Shown here piece by piece: positions 48,888 to 58,544 of a stretch of 64,000 nt of DNA (position 1 is the first letter of the stretch; each line of letters opens with the position of its first letter). The position numbers were made by a program, and so were the translations under genes. A model generated the notes under the pieces. That model saw only the letters and a list, made by a program, of their open reading frames with translations. It was not told where the DNA came from and ran no database searches. This DNA is from Candidatus Krumholzibacteriota bacterium (GTDB lineage Bacteria > Krumholzibacteriota > Krumholzibacteriia > JACNKJ01), in assembly GCA_016933175.1 (NCBI GenBank), contig JAFGBK010000052.1, positions 1 to 64,000 of the forward strand. The letters run 5' to 3'.

Positions 48888-50126
48888 TCACGCCAGGCCG
48901 TCACGCGTGGCGAGGAAGTCCGCGAAGAGCTCCGCGCGGGCGCGGGAGTTGGCGGTCATGTCGTAGTGCATCTCGATGTGCCGGCGAGCGCGGCGCGCCA
49001 TCTCACGCGCGCGCCCGGTGTCGGCCAGGATCTCCGCGATCCGCGCGGCGAACTCCTCGGTACGGCGGGGATCGGCGAGCAGACCCGTGACGCCATCCTC
49101 GACGAGTTCTGGCAGACCAGTGACGCGCGGCCCCAGGACCGGCGTCCCCAGCGCCATCGCCTCCATGAGCGAGACGGGGATGCCTTCACTGAGACTCGCC
49201 AGCACCGCCAGGTCGGCCGCCCGGAGGTAGCGAGCGATCTCGCCGTGGTCGACCACGCCGTGGAAGCGGACGCGCTCGCCGATGCCGAGCTGATCCGCCA
49301 GCCGCGTCAGGCGCTGGCGTCGGTCCTCTGCGTCCCCACCCACCAGGTCGAGCCGGAAGTCGACGCCGCGCGAAGCGAGCAGAGACGCGGCGCCCAGCAG
49401 GGTTTCGTGGTTCTTGATCGGATAGAAGGAGGCGATGCAGACCAGGCGGCTGGGTCCTGGGGTGCAAGGCCCGCGCTCCGTGAAGGGGTACTGATCCAGC
49501 AGGACGCCGCAGCGGCTGACGGCGACGCGCCCCGGCGGATAATCGGGATAGAGCGACAGCAGTGTCCGCCGGTTGAACTCCGAGACCGCTAGGACGAAGG
49601 CCGCGTGCCGCACCTTGCTGCGCAGGCAGAGGCGCTTGGCCCGGTAGACGGTGTGGCTGCCGTGGGCCGTGAAGCTGTAGCTGTTGCCGTTGAGCCGTGA
49701 CGCGACGTGCGCCGCCAGCGCGGCCTTGTGCGCGAAGTGCGCGTGCAGGTGCTCGCCGTGGTCGCGGATCAGCCAGGCGAAGTAGACGGCGACGCCCAGG
49801 TGCGCGAGGGTGCGCAGCGCCTGGGCGGGACGGTCGTTGTCCAGAGGCAGCCGGAGGACCATGCCCAGCAGACGGCGCGGGCGGCGACGCAGGTAGTGGA
49901 ACCACGCGCGCAGGAACCCCCGCCAGGGGACCGGACGTACGTTGCATGTCCGCGCGAGGTAGTCGCGCGCCTCGGCGGGGCAGGTCGTCGCCGGCAGCAG
50001 GGAGTAGAGCGCGATGCGGAACCCGGCCTCCTCCAGGACCCGGATCTCGTTGTAGATGAAGTTCAGCGTGTAGGAGGGGAAGCGGTCCAGCACGTAGAGG
50101 AGCCGCCTGTCGGACGGGCGTTTCAT
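48888..50126 (-). CDS. Glycosyltransferase family 4 protein
   Basis: RLVCIASFYPIKNHETLLGAASLLASRGVDFRLDLVGGDAEDRRQRL...LASLSEGIPVSLMEAMALGTPVLGPRVTGLPELVEDGVTGLLAD. Confidence 0.9.
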   Translation of the reverse strand: MKRPSDRRLLYVLDRFPSYTLNFIYNEIRVLEEAGFRIALYSLLPATTCPAEARDYLARTCNVRPVPWRGFLRAWFHYLRRRPRRLLGMVLRLPLDNDRPAQALRTLAHLGVAVYFAWLIRDHGEHLHAHFAHKAALAAHVASRLNGNSYSFTAHGSHTVYRAKRLCLRSKVRHAAFVLAVSEFNRRTLLSLYPDYPPGRVAVSRCGVLLDQYPFTERGPCTPGPSRLVCIASFYPIKNHETLLGAASLLASRGVDFRLDLVGGDAEDRRQRLTRLADQLGIGERVRFHGVVDHGEIARYLRAADLAVLASLSEGIPVSLMEAMALGTPVLGPRVTGLPELVEDGVTGLLADPRRTEEFAARIAEILADTGRAREMARRARRHIEMHYDMTANSRARAELFADFLATRDGLA

Positions 50127-50131
50127 CGTCC

Positions 50132-51445
50132 CTACCAGCAGATGCCCTGATAGGCATCGTCGGCGGGCGGCTGGCGCCAGAGGCGGACCAGGTCGATGAT
50201 CTTCTTGCCTCGCCCCGGACCCGCGAGGAGGTCGGCGTAGCCCGACAGCGCCGCGCCGACGATGACGACGCCGGCCTCGTTCACGACCGACTCCGGATCG
50301 CCGACCAGCAGCTCGCTGATGTGCGGCAGCCGCGCCTCGATGTAGGCCTTGTTGCCGCCGCGGAGGCGCGCCAGCGCGACGTTCTCGTCGTGGATGCGGA
50401 CCCGGCACCCCTTGCCGATGAGCCGCTCCACCAGCTCGACGAGCGGGCTCTCGCGCAGGTCGTCGGTGCCCGGCTTGAAGCTCAGCCCGAGCACGCCGAT
50501 CCGCGTCTCGCCGAGCGACAGCACGAGGTCCAGCGCGCGCAGGATGTGGCGGTCGTTGCTGTCCTGGATCGCGCGGATGACGGGCATCTCCACATTCCGC
50601 GCCCGCGCCAGGTAATTCATCGCGCGCAGATCCTTGGGCAGGCACGAGCCGCCGTAAGCGAAGCCGGGCATGAGGTAGGCGGGCGAGATGTTCAGGCGCG
50701 TGTCCTGGCAGAAGATCGTCATCACCTCGTGGCTGTCGATGCCGAGGGCGCGGCAGAGGGTGCCGATCTCGTTGCCGAAGGCGACCTTGAGTGCGTGGAA
50801 GACGTTGTCGGCGTACTTGACCATCTCGGCGGTCTTGATCCCGGTGATGAACAGGGGCGACGGGAAGCCCTGGTAGAGGCCGGCCAGCGCCTGGGCCGAT
50901 CGGGCGTCCGCCGCGCCGATGACGATCTTGGGCGGCGCACGGAAATCCCTGACCGAGGAGCCCTCGCGCAGGAACTCGGGGTGGAAGCAGAGCCCGAAAT
51001 CGTCGCCCGCTAGCTTGCCGGCGCTCGCGTTGAGGGCTGGCGTCACCACCGTCTCCATGCTGCCCGGCAGGATGGTGCTGCGCACCACCACGACATGGTA
51101 GTCCGCCTTGTCCCGCAGCGCCGCGCCGATCTCGGTGGAGACCCGCGTGACGTAGTCCAGGTTCGGCTTGCCCGCCGCGTCGGAGGGCGTCCCCACGCAG
51201 ACGATGGACATCTCGGAGCCCAGGATCGCCTCGGCGGCGCTGGTGGTGGCGCGCAGCCTGCCGGCGGCGGCCATGGCGGCGGTGATCTCGTTGATCAGCT
51301 CCTCGACGATGGGGCTCTCGCCGCTGTTGATGGCCTCCACCTTCTCGGGCACGACGTCCACGCCGATGATTTCATGGCCCATCTCGGCCAGGCAGGCCGC
51401 CGTGACGACACCGACGTAGCCGAGTCCGAAGACGCTGATGCGCAT
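50132..51445 (-). CDS. GDP-mannose/UDP-glucose-type nucleotide-sugar 6-dehydrogenase
   Basis: MRISVFGLGYVGVVTAACLAEMGHEIIGVDV, FHPEFLREGSSVRDF, GFAYGGSCLPKDLRAM. Confidence 0.9.
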   Translation of the reverse strand: MRISVFGLGYVGVVTAACLAEMGHEIIGVDVVPEKVEAINSGESPIVEELINEITAAMAAAGRLRATTSAAEAILGSEMSIVCVGTPSDAAGKPNLDYVTRVSTEIGAALRDKADYHVVVVRSTILPGSMETVVTPALNASAGKLAGDDFGLCFHPEFLREGSSVRDFRAPPKIVIGAADARSAQALAGLYQGFPSPLFITGIKTAEMVKYADNVFHALKVAFGNEIGTLCRALGIDSHEVMTIFCQDTRLNISPAYLMPGFAYGGSCLPKDLRAMNYLARARNVEMPVIRAIQDSNDRHILRALDLVLSLGETRIGVLGLSFKPGTDDLRESPLVELVERLIGKGCRVRIHDENVALARLRGGNKAYIEARLPHISELLVGDPESVVNEAGVVIVGAALSGYADLLAGPGRGKKIIDLVRLWRQPPADDAYQGICW

Positions 51446-51449
51446 GGGT

Positions 51450-52439
51450 TTATCCTTCCTGCAGTTCCGGCAGTCGCTGGGCGAGCTCGGCGCGTGTCCG
51501 GACCCAGCTCGCCTGGCGCTCGTTCGCCAGTTCGCGGATCTCGCGCCGGTAGCGCTCGTAGGATCCCCGCAGCGTGCCGACGGCCGCCTGGATCGACTCG
51601 GCGCTGTTGTCCACGTGCACGGTCCCCTTGCTGAAGATCTGGCGCAAGACGGGCCAGTCGGAGGTGATGAGGGGCCGGCCGACGGAGACCGCCTCGCTGC
51701 CCCCGCGCTGCATCGTGAAGTCGCGCGTCGTGAGCACCATGAGGGCATCGGCGGCCCGGAGCAATCCCGCGTAGTCCTCGTTGCTCAGGTACCCGGTGAA
51801 GACCAGGTTCCGCGGCTGCGACCCTCGCAGCGCCGGATCGGCCTTGCGGGCGTCCCCGGTGACATAGAAGCTCACGTCCGCGAGGCCGCGGGCGGCCTCG
51901 AACACCGCTGCCAGCGGTTCGTCCGGAGCGTAGGTGCAGACGAACACGATGGTGAACGCGGCCGCGGGCAGGGGATAGCTCCCGGCCGGCAGTGTGTAGG
52001 GAATGTCCGTGATCCGAAACGCCTCGCCGCCCAGCGCGCGGACCGCGTCGCACAGCGTCTCGTTGGTGACGATGGACAGGACGGCGCGCCGGGCGGCGAA
52101 CGCGTGCAGGGGGTGCAGCCAGGTCCACTTGCGCATGTCGAAGGCCGCCGAATGGGAGTCCAGGATGAAGCGGGCCCGATAGAACCTGGTGTAGACGGCG
52201 GCCACGAGCGGCAGGAAATAAGGCGGATTCATGCAGATGACCAGCGCGGGCCGCCGCCTCGTGAGCAGGCGCCACGTCTTCCAGGCGCGGGGGAGGTACT
52301 TGAGCAGGCCCAGTCGCTGCCCGTCGTGGATGAAGTGGCACTCGGCACCAAGGCCCTGGGCAAGGCTGCTGCTCCGCGTGGAATGGCGCACCCAGGAGAT
52401 GAAAAGCGAACGTGCCGGCACCGTACCTAGCCAACCCAT
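51450..52439 (-). CDS. Glycosyltransferase family 4 protein
   Basis: IVFVCTYAPDEPLAAVFEAARGLADVSFYVTGDARKADP...NLVFTGYLSNEDYAGLLRAADALMVLTTRDFTMQRGGSEAVSVGRPLITSDW. Confidence 0.8.
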   Translation of the reverse strand: MGWLGTVPARSLFISWVRHSTRSSSLAQGLGAECHFIHDGQRLGLLKYLPRAWKTWRLLTRRRPALVICMNPPYFLPLVAAVYTRFYRARFILDSHSAAFDMRKWTWLHPLHAFAARRAVLSIVTNETLCDAVRALGGEAFRITDIPYTLPAGSYPLPAAAFTIVFVCTYAPDEPLAAVFEAARGLADVSFYVTGDARKADPALRGSQPRNLVFTGYLSNEDYAGLLRAADALMVLTTRDFTMQRGGSEAVSVGRPLITSDWPVLRQIFSKGTVHVDNSAESIQAAVGTLRGSYERYRREIRELANERQASWVRTRAELAQRLPELQEG

Positions 52440-52583
52440 TGCATGCTCTCGGGTATCGGACACCTCCGTGGGCCCTGATGGCACCGGCCTTCGCCGCGCG
52501 CCACTCGCGGCGCGGCACCGCGATTCGCGCGCGAGAAGGGCGCCTGAGGAGACGGGCCTGCCCAGATGCACAGGCCCGTCGAA

Positions 52584-52668
52584 TGCCGGAGGCCGGAATC
52601 GAACCGGCATGGCCCGAAGGGCCGGGGGATTTTAAGTCCCCTGCGTCTACCCGTTCCGCCACTCCGGC
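52584..52668 (-). tRNA. tRNA-Leu (TAA)
   Basis: Class II tRNA, 85 nt; GCCGGAGTGGCGGAACGGGTAGACGC, anticodon loop CTTAAAA, long variable arm. Confidence 0.94.
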
Positions 52669-52679
52669 TCAGGATGAGG

Positions 52680-52750
52680 AGGCGGCACCCGGAATCGAAC
52701 CGGGGATAACGGTTTTGCAGACCGTCGCCTTACCACTTGGCTATGCCGCC
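52680..52750 (-). tRNA. tRNA-Cys (GCA)
   Basis: GGCGGCATAGCCAAGTGGTAAGGC, loop CTGCAAA, U discriminator. Confidence 0.95.
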
Positions 52751-52817
52751 CTATCGTGCGCCGAGCTGCGCTTACTGAAACCCCCACAAGGACTTCGCGC
52801 TCTGGTCGGCGAGTCAC

Positions 52818-52846
52818 AGCATAGGTAGAGCCGCCGCGGCTGTCAA
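52818..52846 (-). promoter_or_regulatory. Sigma70-type promoter for tRNA-Cys/tRNA-Leu
   Basis: Minus: TTGACA - 17 nt - TATGCT. Confidence 0.7.
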
Positions 52847-52892
52847 GCGCCGCACGGCGGGCCCCACCGCCGTCATGCGGCTTGGCCCAAGC

Positions 52893-52919
52893 AAAAACCC
52901 CGCCGCCGAAGCGACGGGG
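52893..52919 (-). terminator. Rho-independent terminator after tRNA-Gly
   Basis: Minus: CCCCGTCGC-TTCG-GCGGCGGGG followed by TTTTT. Confidence 0.85.
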
Positions 52920-52925
52920 CCCGGG

Positions 52926-52997
52926 AGCGGGAAACGGGATTTGAACCCGCGACCCCCACCTTGGCAAGGTGGTGCTCTACCACTGAGCTATTCCCGC
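52926..52997 (-). tRNA. tRNA-Gly (GCC)
   Basis: GCGGGAATAGCTCAGTGGTAGAGC, loop TTGCCAA, GGTTCAAATCC T arm. Confidence 0.95.
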
Positions 52998-53008
52998 AAG
53001 CGCCTCTA

Positions 53009-53037
53009 CCAGTAAGACATGGGCCGTGGAAAGTCAA
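53009..53037 (-). promoter_or_regulatory. Sigma70-like promoter for tRNA-Gly, overlapping the glgA stop region
   Basis: Minus: TTGACT - 17 nt - TACTGG. Confidence 0.45.
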
Positions 53038-54578
53038 GCCCCCCGGGCGGCCGCGAGGTGCAGCTCCTCCAGCAGCGGCCGGGCCTGCTCGGGTCGGCCC
53101 TGCCGTCGCAGGCGGGCCACCTGGTAGAGCTTCTCGTAGGCGGCGGCCGAGGCGTCCCAGCTGAAGTCGAGGGCCATGGCCCGCCGCCTCAGGGCGGAGA
53201 AGGCGTCGCGCCGGCCGAAGAAGGCGATGGCCCGCCCCAGGGCCGCCAGCAGGGCCTCGGGCTCGTAGTCCGTGAAGCCGAAGCCCGTGCCCCGCGCGCC
53301 TTCCGCGTCCACCTCCGTCACCGTATCGGCCAGGCCGCCCGTGTAGCGTACCACGGGGATGGTGCCGTAGCGCAGGCTGTACATCTGGTTGAGACCGCAG
53401 GGCTCGTAGCGGCTGGGCATGAGGAAGAAGTCGGCGCCGGCCTCGATCTGGTGGGCCAGGGCGTTGTCGAAGGTGAGAAACACGGCGAGGCGAGCGGGCC
53501 AGCGCTCCGCGTACTCCGCGAAGGCGGCCTCCATCTCCTTCTCGCCCGTGCCCAGGACGACCATCTGCAGCGGGAGGCTCATGATCCGCTCCATGACGGG
53601 CGGCAGCAGGTCGAAGCCCTTCTGGCCCACCAGGCGCGAGATGATCCCCACCAGGGGCAGGCCGGGGCGGTACTCGAGTCCCGCCCGCGCCAGCAGGGCG
53701 ATCTTGTTGACCTCCTTGCCCGAGTCGGGGTCCCGGGCATCGTAGCCCACCTCGATGAGGGGATCGTGCTCCGGCGACCAGACCTCCGGGTCGATGCCGT
53801 TGAGGATGCCCACCAGGTCGCCGCCGCGCTGGCGCAGAACTCCTTCCAGCCCGCAGCCCAGCTCGGGATCCGTGATCTCCCGGGCGTAGCGCGGGCTCAC
53901 GGTGGTCACCAGGTCCGCGTGGTGGATCCCCGCCTTCATGAAGTTCACGCGGCCCCAGTACTCGAAGGGGCTTCCCGGCCGGAACTCCGCCCGGGAGATG
54001 CCGGCCAGGTCCAGGATCCCTGGCTCGTAGAGCCCCTGGTAGGCCAGATTGTGGATGCTGTAGATGGTGGCGCAGCCCTCCAGGGCCGGGCGGTGGCGCC
54101 AGAAGCGCTCTAGGAGGGCCGGGATCATGCCGGTGTGGTAGTCGTTGCAATGGACGATGTCGACGCCGATGTCCAGGCGGTCCAGGGACTCCAGCACCGC
54201 CAGGGAGAAGAAGAGGAAGCGTTCGCCGTCGTCGTCGTAGGCCAGGCCCGTCTCGGGATCCGTGTAGAGGCCGGGTCGGTCGAAGTAGCCCGGCGCGTCC
54301 ACGAAATAGACGCGCAGGTCCCCGCCGCCGGCCAGGCGCAGGAGCCGGAAGGAGGCGGCCGGCCGCCCGCCGAAGAAGGGCACGCGGGCCTCGAGGACCG
54401 GGTCCAGCGCCCGCGCCGGCGCGTCCACGGCGGCGTACAACGGCAGGAACAGGCTGGGCTGATGCCCGTGCGCGGCGAGAGCGCGGGGCAGGGCGCCGGC
54501 GACGTCGGCCAGGCCGCCCGCCTTGGCCCAGGGCACGGCCTCGGCGGCGATGAAGGCCGGTCGGACAGGAGCGCTCAC
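53034..54578 (-). CDS. glgA: Glycogen synthase
   Basis: AEAVPWAKAGGLADVAGALPRALAAHGH, VHCNDYHTGMIPALL, YSIHNLAYQGLY, LMPSRYEPCGLNQMYSLRYGTIPVVRYTGGLADTV; GTG start. Confidence 0.93.
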   Translation of the reverse strand: MSAPVRPAFIAAEAVPWAKAGGLADVAGALPRALAAHGHQPSLFLPLYAAVDAPARALDPVLEARVPFFGGRPAASFRLLRLAGGGDLRVYFVDAPGYFDRPGLYTDPETGLAYDDDGERFLFFSLAVLESLDRLDIGVDIVHCNDYHTGMIPALLERFWRHRPALEGCATIYSIHNLAYQGLYEPGILDLAGISRAEFRPGSPFEYWGRVNFMKAGIHHADLVTTVSPRYAREITDPELGCGLEGVLRQRGGDLVGILNGIDPEVWSPEHDPLIEVGYDARDPDSGKEVNKIALLARAGLEYRPGLPLVGIISRLVGQKGFDLLPPVMERIMSLPLQMVVLGTGEKEMEAAFAEYAERWPARLAVFLTFDNALAHQIEAGADFFLMPSRYEPCGLNQMYSLRYGTIPVVRYTGGLADTVTEVDAEGARGTGFGFTDYEPEALLAALGRAIAFFGRRDAFSALRRRAMALDFSWDASAAAYEKLYQVARLRRQGRPEQARPLLEELHLAAARGA

Positions 54579-55594
54579 GGCGGCTCCGTCGGAACGGGAT
54601 CCAGGCGCAGCTCGCGCAGGTACTCGGCGGCTTCCTCGGGCGGCGTCGGGTTGATATAGAAGCCGCTGCCCCACTCGAAGCCCGCCACCTTGGTCACCTT
54701 GGGCATGATCTCGATGTGCCAGTGGAAGTACCAATCGCGGCGGTCGTTCACGGGCGCCGTGTGGATGGCGTAGTTGTAGGCCGGACCGTCGAGGGCCACG
54801 TCCAGCTTGCGCAGGACGGTGCTCAGGATCGCGGCGAAGTGGCGGCGCTGCTCGGCGTCGATGCCCGCGAAGTGGGACGCATGGCTCTTGGGCAGGATCC
54901 AGGTCTCGAAGGGGAAGCGCGCGGCGAAGGGCGCCAGAGCCGCGAAGTGGGGATTCTCCGCCACCACGCGGCGCCCGTCCCAGAGTTCCTGGTCGAGGAT
55001 GTCGCAGAAGATGCAGCGCTCCTTGGCCTGGAAGTGCCGCGCGGTGCCGTCCAGCTCCTCGATGACGCGCTTGGGCACGATGGGCGTCGCGATGAGCTGG
55101 GTGTGCGAGTGCTCGAGGCTCGCGCCAGCCTCCTCGCCCTGGTTCTTGAACAGGAGCAGGTAGCGGAAGCGCTGATCCTGCTGGAGGTCGTTGAGGCGGC
55201 TCTGGTAGGCGAGAAGCAGCTCGTCGAGTTCGCCCACGGAGAAGTCGGACAGGGTGCGGTCGTGGCGCGGGGTCTCGATGATGACCTCGTGGGCGCCGAT
55301 GCCGTTCATCATGTCGTAGAGGCCCACGCCCTTCGGCCGCAGGGGCCCCTCCACCACCAGGGCCGGGAACTTGTTGGGGACGACGCGGACGCGCCAGCCG
55401 GGGCTGTTGGGCTTGCCGCCGTCGCGGAAGGCGAGGATCTCCGGCGGCGTCTTGTCCTCGTTCCCCTCGCAGAAGGGACACAAGCCGCTGCGGGGCGTGG
55501 CTTCCCGCCGCCCGAAGTCCAGGGGGCGTTTTCCGCGCTCGGTGGAAATGACCACCCAGCGCCCGATGACGGGATCCTTGCGTAGCTCGGGCAT
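54575..55594 (-). CDS. galT: Galactose-1-phosphate uridylyltransferase
   Basis: MPELRKDPVIGRWVVISTERGKRP, CPFCEGNE, NKFPAL, ENPHFAALAPFAARFPFETWILPKSH, YFHWHIEIMPK. Confidence 0.93.
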   Translation of the reverse strand: MPELRKDPVIGRWVVISTERGKRPLDFGRREATPRSGLCPFCEGNEDKTPPEILAFRDGGKPNSPGWRVRVVPNKFPALVVEGPLRPKGVGLYDMMNGIGAHEVIIETPRHDRTLSDFSVGELDELLLAYQSRLNDLQQDQRFRYLLLFKNQGEEAGASLEHSHTQLIATPIVPKRVIEELDGTARHFQAKERCIFCDILDQELWDGRRVVAENPHFAALAPFAARFPFETWILPKSHASHFAGIDAEQRRHFAAILSTVLRKLDVALDGPAYNYAIHTAPVNDRRDWYFHWHIEIMPKVTKVAGFEWGSGFYINPTPPEEAAEYLRELRLDPVPTEPP

Positions 55595-55619
55595 GCCCTC
55601 GCGATGTCTCCGGTGACGG

Positions 55620-56144
55620 CTAGTACTCGAAGATCCAGGCGTCCTCGTAACCCAGCGCGACCACGTCGCGCCTCAGGTCGACCGCGTCCTCGCGATCGAC
55701 GAAGCCCCCCACCAGGACCTTGTAGTAGGGCTCCACGTACTCGACGCGGACGCGCTCATCAAGACGCGCGGCGGCGGCGCGGGCCGTCTCCTCGGCGCTG
55801 GCGCGGGTGCTGCCGGCGAAGATCTGCACCCAGTAGAGCGGGCCGTCGATCTCGGCGGCAGGCGGCGCGGTCTGCACCGGCGCCGGCGTCGTCGTCGCGG
55901 GGGCGGGTTCGGCTTCCTCCTCGATGACGGGCAGGTCGGCCTCGGCCGGCGCCGTCTCGGCGGCGGCAGCCTCGTCCGCCAGCGGCGGCGCCTCCTCGAT
56001 CAGGAAGTCGTAGCTCAAGGTATCGGGCGCCGCCTCGACGGCCGCCTCGGGCTCGAGCCAGGGATCGTTCCGCACCGGTTCCTTGGGGCTGCAGCCGACC
56101 AGCAGGGAGAGTGCGAGCAGGATCAGGAGCGCGCGCTTCGTCAT
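55620..56144 (-). CDS. SPOR-domain lipoprotein
   Basis: Lipobox LVGCSPKE; C-terminal YWVQIFAGSTRASAEETARAAAARL...YYKVLVGGFVDREDAVDLRRDVVALGY. Confidence 0.8.
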   Translation of the reverse strand: MTKRALLILLALSLLVGCSPKEPVRNDPWLEPEAAVEAAPDTLSYDFLIEEAPPLADEAAAAETAPAEADLPVIEEEAEPAPATTTPAPVQTAPPAAEIDGPLYWVQIFAGSTRASAEETARAAAARLDERVRVEYVEPYYKVLVGGFVDREDAVDLRRDVVALGYEDAWIFEY

Positions 56145-56204
56145 CTTCGACTCCCTTCGCCAAAGCGGCGGCAGGATAGCAGGCGGCGCCCCATCCGGCA
56201 ACAG

Positions 56205-57458
56205 TTAAGGACGGGCACCCAGGCGCGCGTAGAGGGTGAGGGTCTCGGCGAGGATGCGGTCGGGATGGAAGCGGCGCCGTGCCTCGGCGTGGGCCCTCTC
56301 GCCGCGCCGTCGGCGCTCCTGTGGCGCGCCGGCCCAGTCGTCCAGGCAGGCGGCCAGGGCGTCCGCGTCACCGGCGTCGAAGAGCCAACCCGTCTCGCCC
56401 TCGGCGACCAGCTCCGGCGTGCCGCCCAGGCGGCTGGCGAGCACCGGCCGTCCCAGCGCCAGGGACTCCAGCACGGACAGGGGCGCGTTCTCGTACCACT
56501 CGCTGGGCAGGACGGTGGCGTCGGCCGCGGCCAGCAGAGCCGGGATCTCGTCGCGAGGCCGGCGTCCCAGGAAGCGCACCCGATCGCCGAGGGCCAGCTC
56601 GCCGGCCAGGCGGCGCAGGGGCCCCTCCTCGGGACCGTCGCCCACCAGGGCGAGGCGCAGGGGACGGCGGGCGCGGGACACGGCGGTCAGCAGCGTGGCC
56701 AGCCCCTTCTCGTAGCTGAGCCGCCCCACCCAGAGCAGCTCCGGCGCCTCTCTGGCGGGCGGCGGCGCGTAGGCCCGGGCCAGGGTGGCCGCGTCCAGGG
56801 GCAGCGCGTTGGCCAGGTGGACGATGCGGCCGGGATCAAGGCCGGTGGCGACCAGCTTGCCCCGCAGGAAGCGGCTCGGCGCGGTGAACAGGGTCACGCC
56901 GCGCTCGTAGCTGCGCAGGGCGCGGTGGAGAAGGGCCTCGCTGAAGAGGACGGCGCTCTCGGCCAGGCTGCCGCCCTTGCAGCGGTGGCGGAGCAGAGGC
57001 AGGGGCAGGCGGCCCAGGCACTCCTCGCAGACGCCCCCGTCGCGGAGGAAGGTGTAGACGGGGCAGGCCAGCTTGTAGTCGTGCAGGGTCAGCAGTACGG
57101 GGACCTTCCGCGCCCGCGCCGGCGCCAGGATGGCCGGCGTGAGCTGGTGGTAGATGTTGTGCGCATGGATCAAGTCGGGCCGCCAGCGGTCCAGGAGGCG
57201 CGCCATGCCGCGCCGGGCGCGCAGTCCGTAGATGGTGCGCAGGGCCTCGGTGGCCTTGCGGGCCGCGCTGCGCCGGGCGTGGTAGTCCACGGCCGGCGGG
57301 AAGCAGTCGTCGTCCGGGCCGGTCGGGTTGCGCGGGTCCTGCATGCCGAACAGGCGCACCTCGTGGCCCGCCGCGCCCAGCTGTTCGGCCAGGCCCAGGC
57401 AGACGATCTCCGCGCCTCCCTTGGGATAGAGGAACTTGTTCACCTGGAGCACGCGCAT
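56205..57458 (-). CDS. Glycosyltransferase family 4 protein
   Basis: MRVLQVNKFLYPKGGAEIVCLGLAEQLGAAGHEV...LLWVGRLSYEKGLATLL...LPSEWYENAPLSVLESLALGRPVLASRLGGTPELV. Confidence 0.92.
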   Translation of the reverse strand: MRVLQVNKFLYPKGGAEIVCLGLAEQLGAAGHEVRLFGMQDPRNPTGPDDDCFPPAVDYHARRSAARKATEALRTIYGLRARRGMARLLDRWRPDLIHAHNIYHQLTPAILAPARARKVPVLLTLHDYKLACPVYTFLRDGGVCEECLGRLPLPLLRHRCKGGSLAESAVLFSEALLHRALRSYERGVTLFTAPSRFLRGKLVATGLDPGRIVHLANALPLDAATLARAYAPPPAREAPELLWVGRLSYEKGLATLLTAVSRARRPLRLALVGDGPEEGPLRRLAGELALGDRVRFLGRRPRDEIPALLAAADATVLPSEWYENAPLSVLESLALGRPVLASRLGGTPELVAEGETGWLFDAGDADALAACLDDWAGAPQERRRRGERAHAEARRRFHPDRILAETLTLYARLGARP

Positions 57459-58540
57459 CAGGGCGCCCCCAGATGGGAGGCCAGCCGCGCATAGCGTTCC
57501 GCAAAGCGCGCGGGATGGTGCTCCGCGGCGACGGCCCTCGCCTTGGCGTCCCGCTGCACCGCCGCGGGCGGAGCGGCGAGGAAGGCGTCCACCTGATCGA
57601 CCCAGCCCGCGGGGTCCTCGCCGCCCAGGAGCAGACCACAGCCCGCCAGCAGGGCGGGCAGGGCGCCCCGGGGCGGCGCCGCCACGGGCACGCCGGCCGC
57701 GAGCGCCTCCAGGACGCTCAGGGGCAGCGCCTCCTCGGCGCTGGTGAGGATGAACAGGTCCATGCGCGCCAGCAGCGCCGGCACGTCGTCGCGCCTGCCC
57801 CAGAAGCGCACGCGGTCCGCGATGCCCAGATCCTCTGCCCGGCGGCGGAGAGCGGCCTCCTCGGGCCCGGCCCCCACCAGCCAGAGCTCGATCTCGCGGC
57901 GTCCCGCCAGGCGCGCGGCCAGGTCCAGCAGCAGATCCTGGCGTTTCTCCGGCCGCAGGGCGGCCACCGTGCCGAGGATGATGGGCCCGCCGTCTTCCCG
58001 CCGCGGACCGGGGCGGAGCCGCTCCCCGTCCACCGGGTTGGGCACCCTGACCCAGAAGCCCGGAGAGAGCCCCTCGCGGCGGCGCAAGCCATCCTCCTGC
58101 CAGGAGCCGAGGGTGACCAGGTTGGGAGAGAGACCCAGGAGGAGGCGATTGTAGGCCCGGAACGCCCGCAAGCCTCCCTGGGCGGAGCTGTGGACGGGCG
58201 ACAGCACGGGCAGGAAGCCGGCCAGGGCGGCGGCCAGGCGCCCCCAGAAGAGGCAGTCGTGGTGATCCTGAACGTAGAGCAGAGCGGCTCCGTCCCGGCG
58301 CAGGGCGACCAGGACGGCAAGCAGGGCGCGCGGGTGGCGCGTGCTGCCCAGACCGAGGGCCCGCGTGGGAATCCCCGCCTTCGCCAGCTCGCCGCCCACC
58401 GGTCCCGGTTCCTTGAGCAGCAGGAGGGACAGGGGCGTGCCCCGGTCCCTCAGCGCGAGCAGCAGCTGGGCCAGGACCCGCTCGCCGCCCCCCACCCGCA
58501 GGGTCGAGGCCAGGACCAGGATGCCGCCCGCCTCGCCCAT
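57458..58540 (-). CDS. Glycosyltransferase family 4 protein
   Basis: ILVLASTLRVGGGERVLAQLLLAL...ILGTVAALRPEKRQDLLLDLAARL...LTSAEEALPLSVLEALAAGVPVAAP. Confidence 0.9.
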   Translation of the reverse strand: MGEAGGILVLASTLRVGGGERVLAQLLLALRDRGTPLSLLLLKEPGPVGGELAKAGIPTRALGLGSTRHPRALLAVLVALRRDGAALLYVQDHHDCLFWGRLAAALAGFLPVLSPVHSSAQGGLRAFRAYNRLLLGLSPNLVTLGSWQEDGLRRREGLSPGFWVRVPNPVDGERLRPGPRREDGGPIILGTVAALRPEKRQDLLLDLAARLAGRREIELWLVGAGPEEAALRRRAEDLGIADRVRFWGRRDDVPALLARMDLFILTSAEEALPLSVLEALAAGVPVAAPPRGALPALLAGCGLLLGGEDPAGWVDQVDAFLAAPPAAVQRDAKARAVAAEHHPARFAERYARLASHLGAP

Positions 58541-58544
58541 GGCC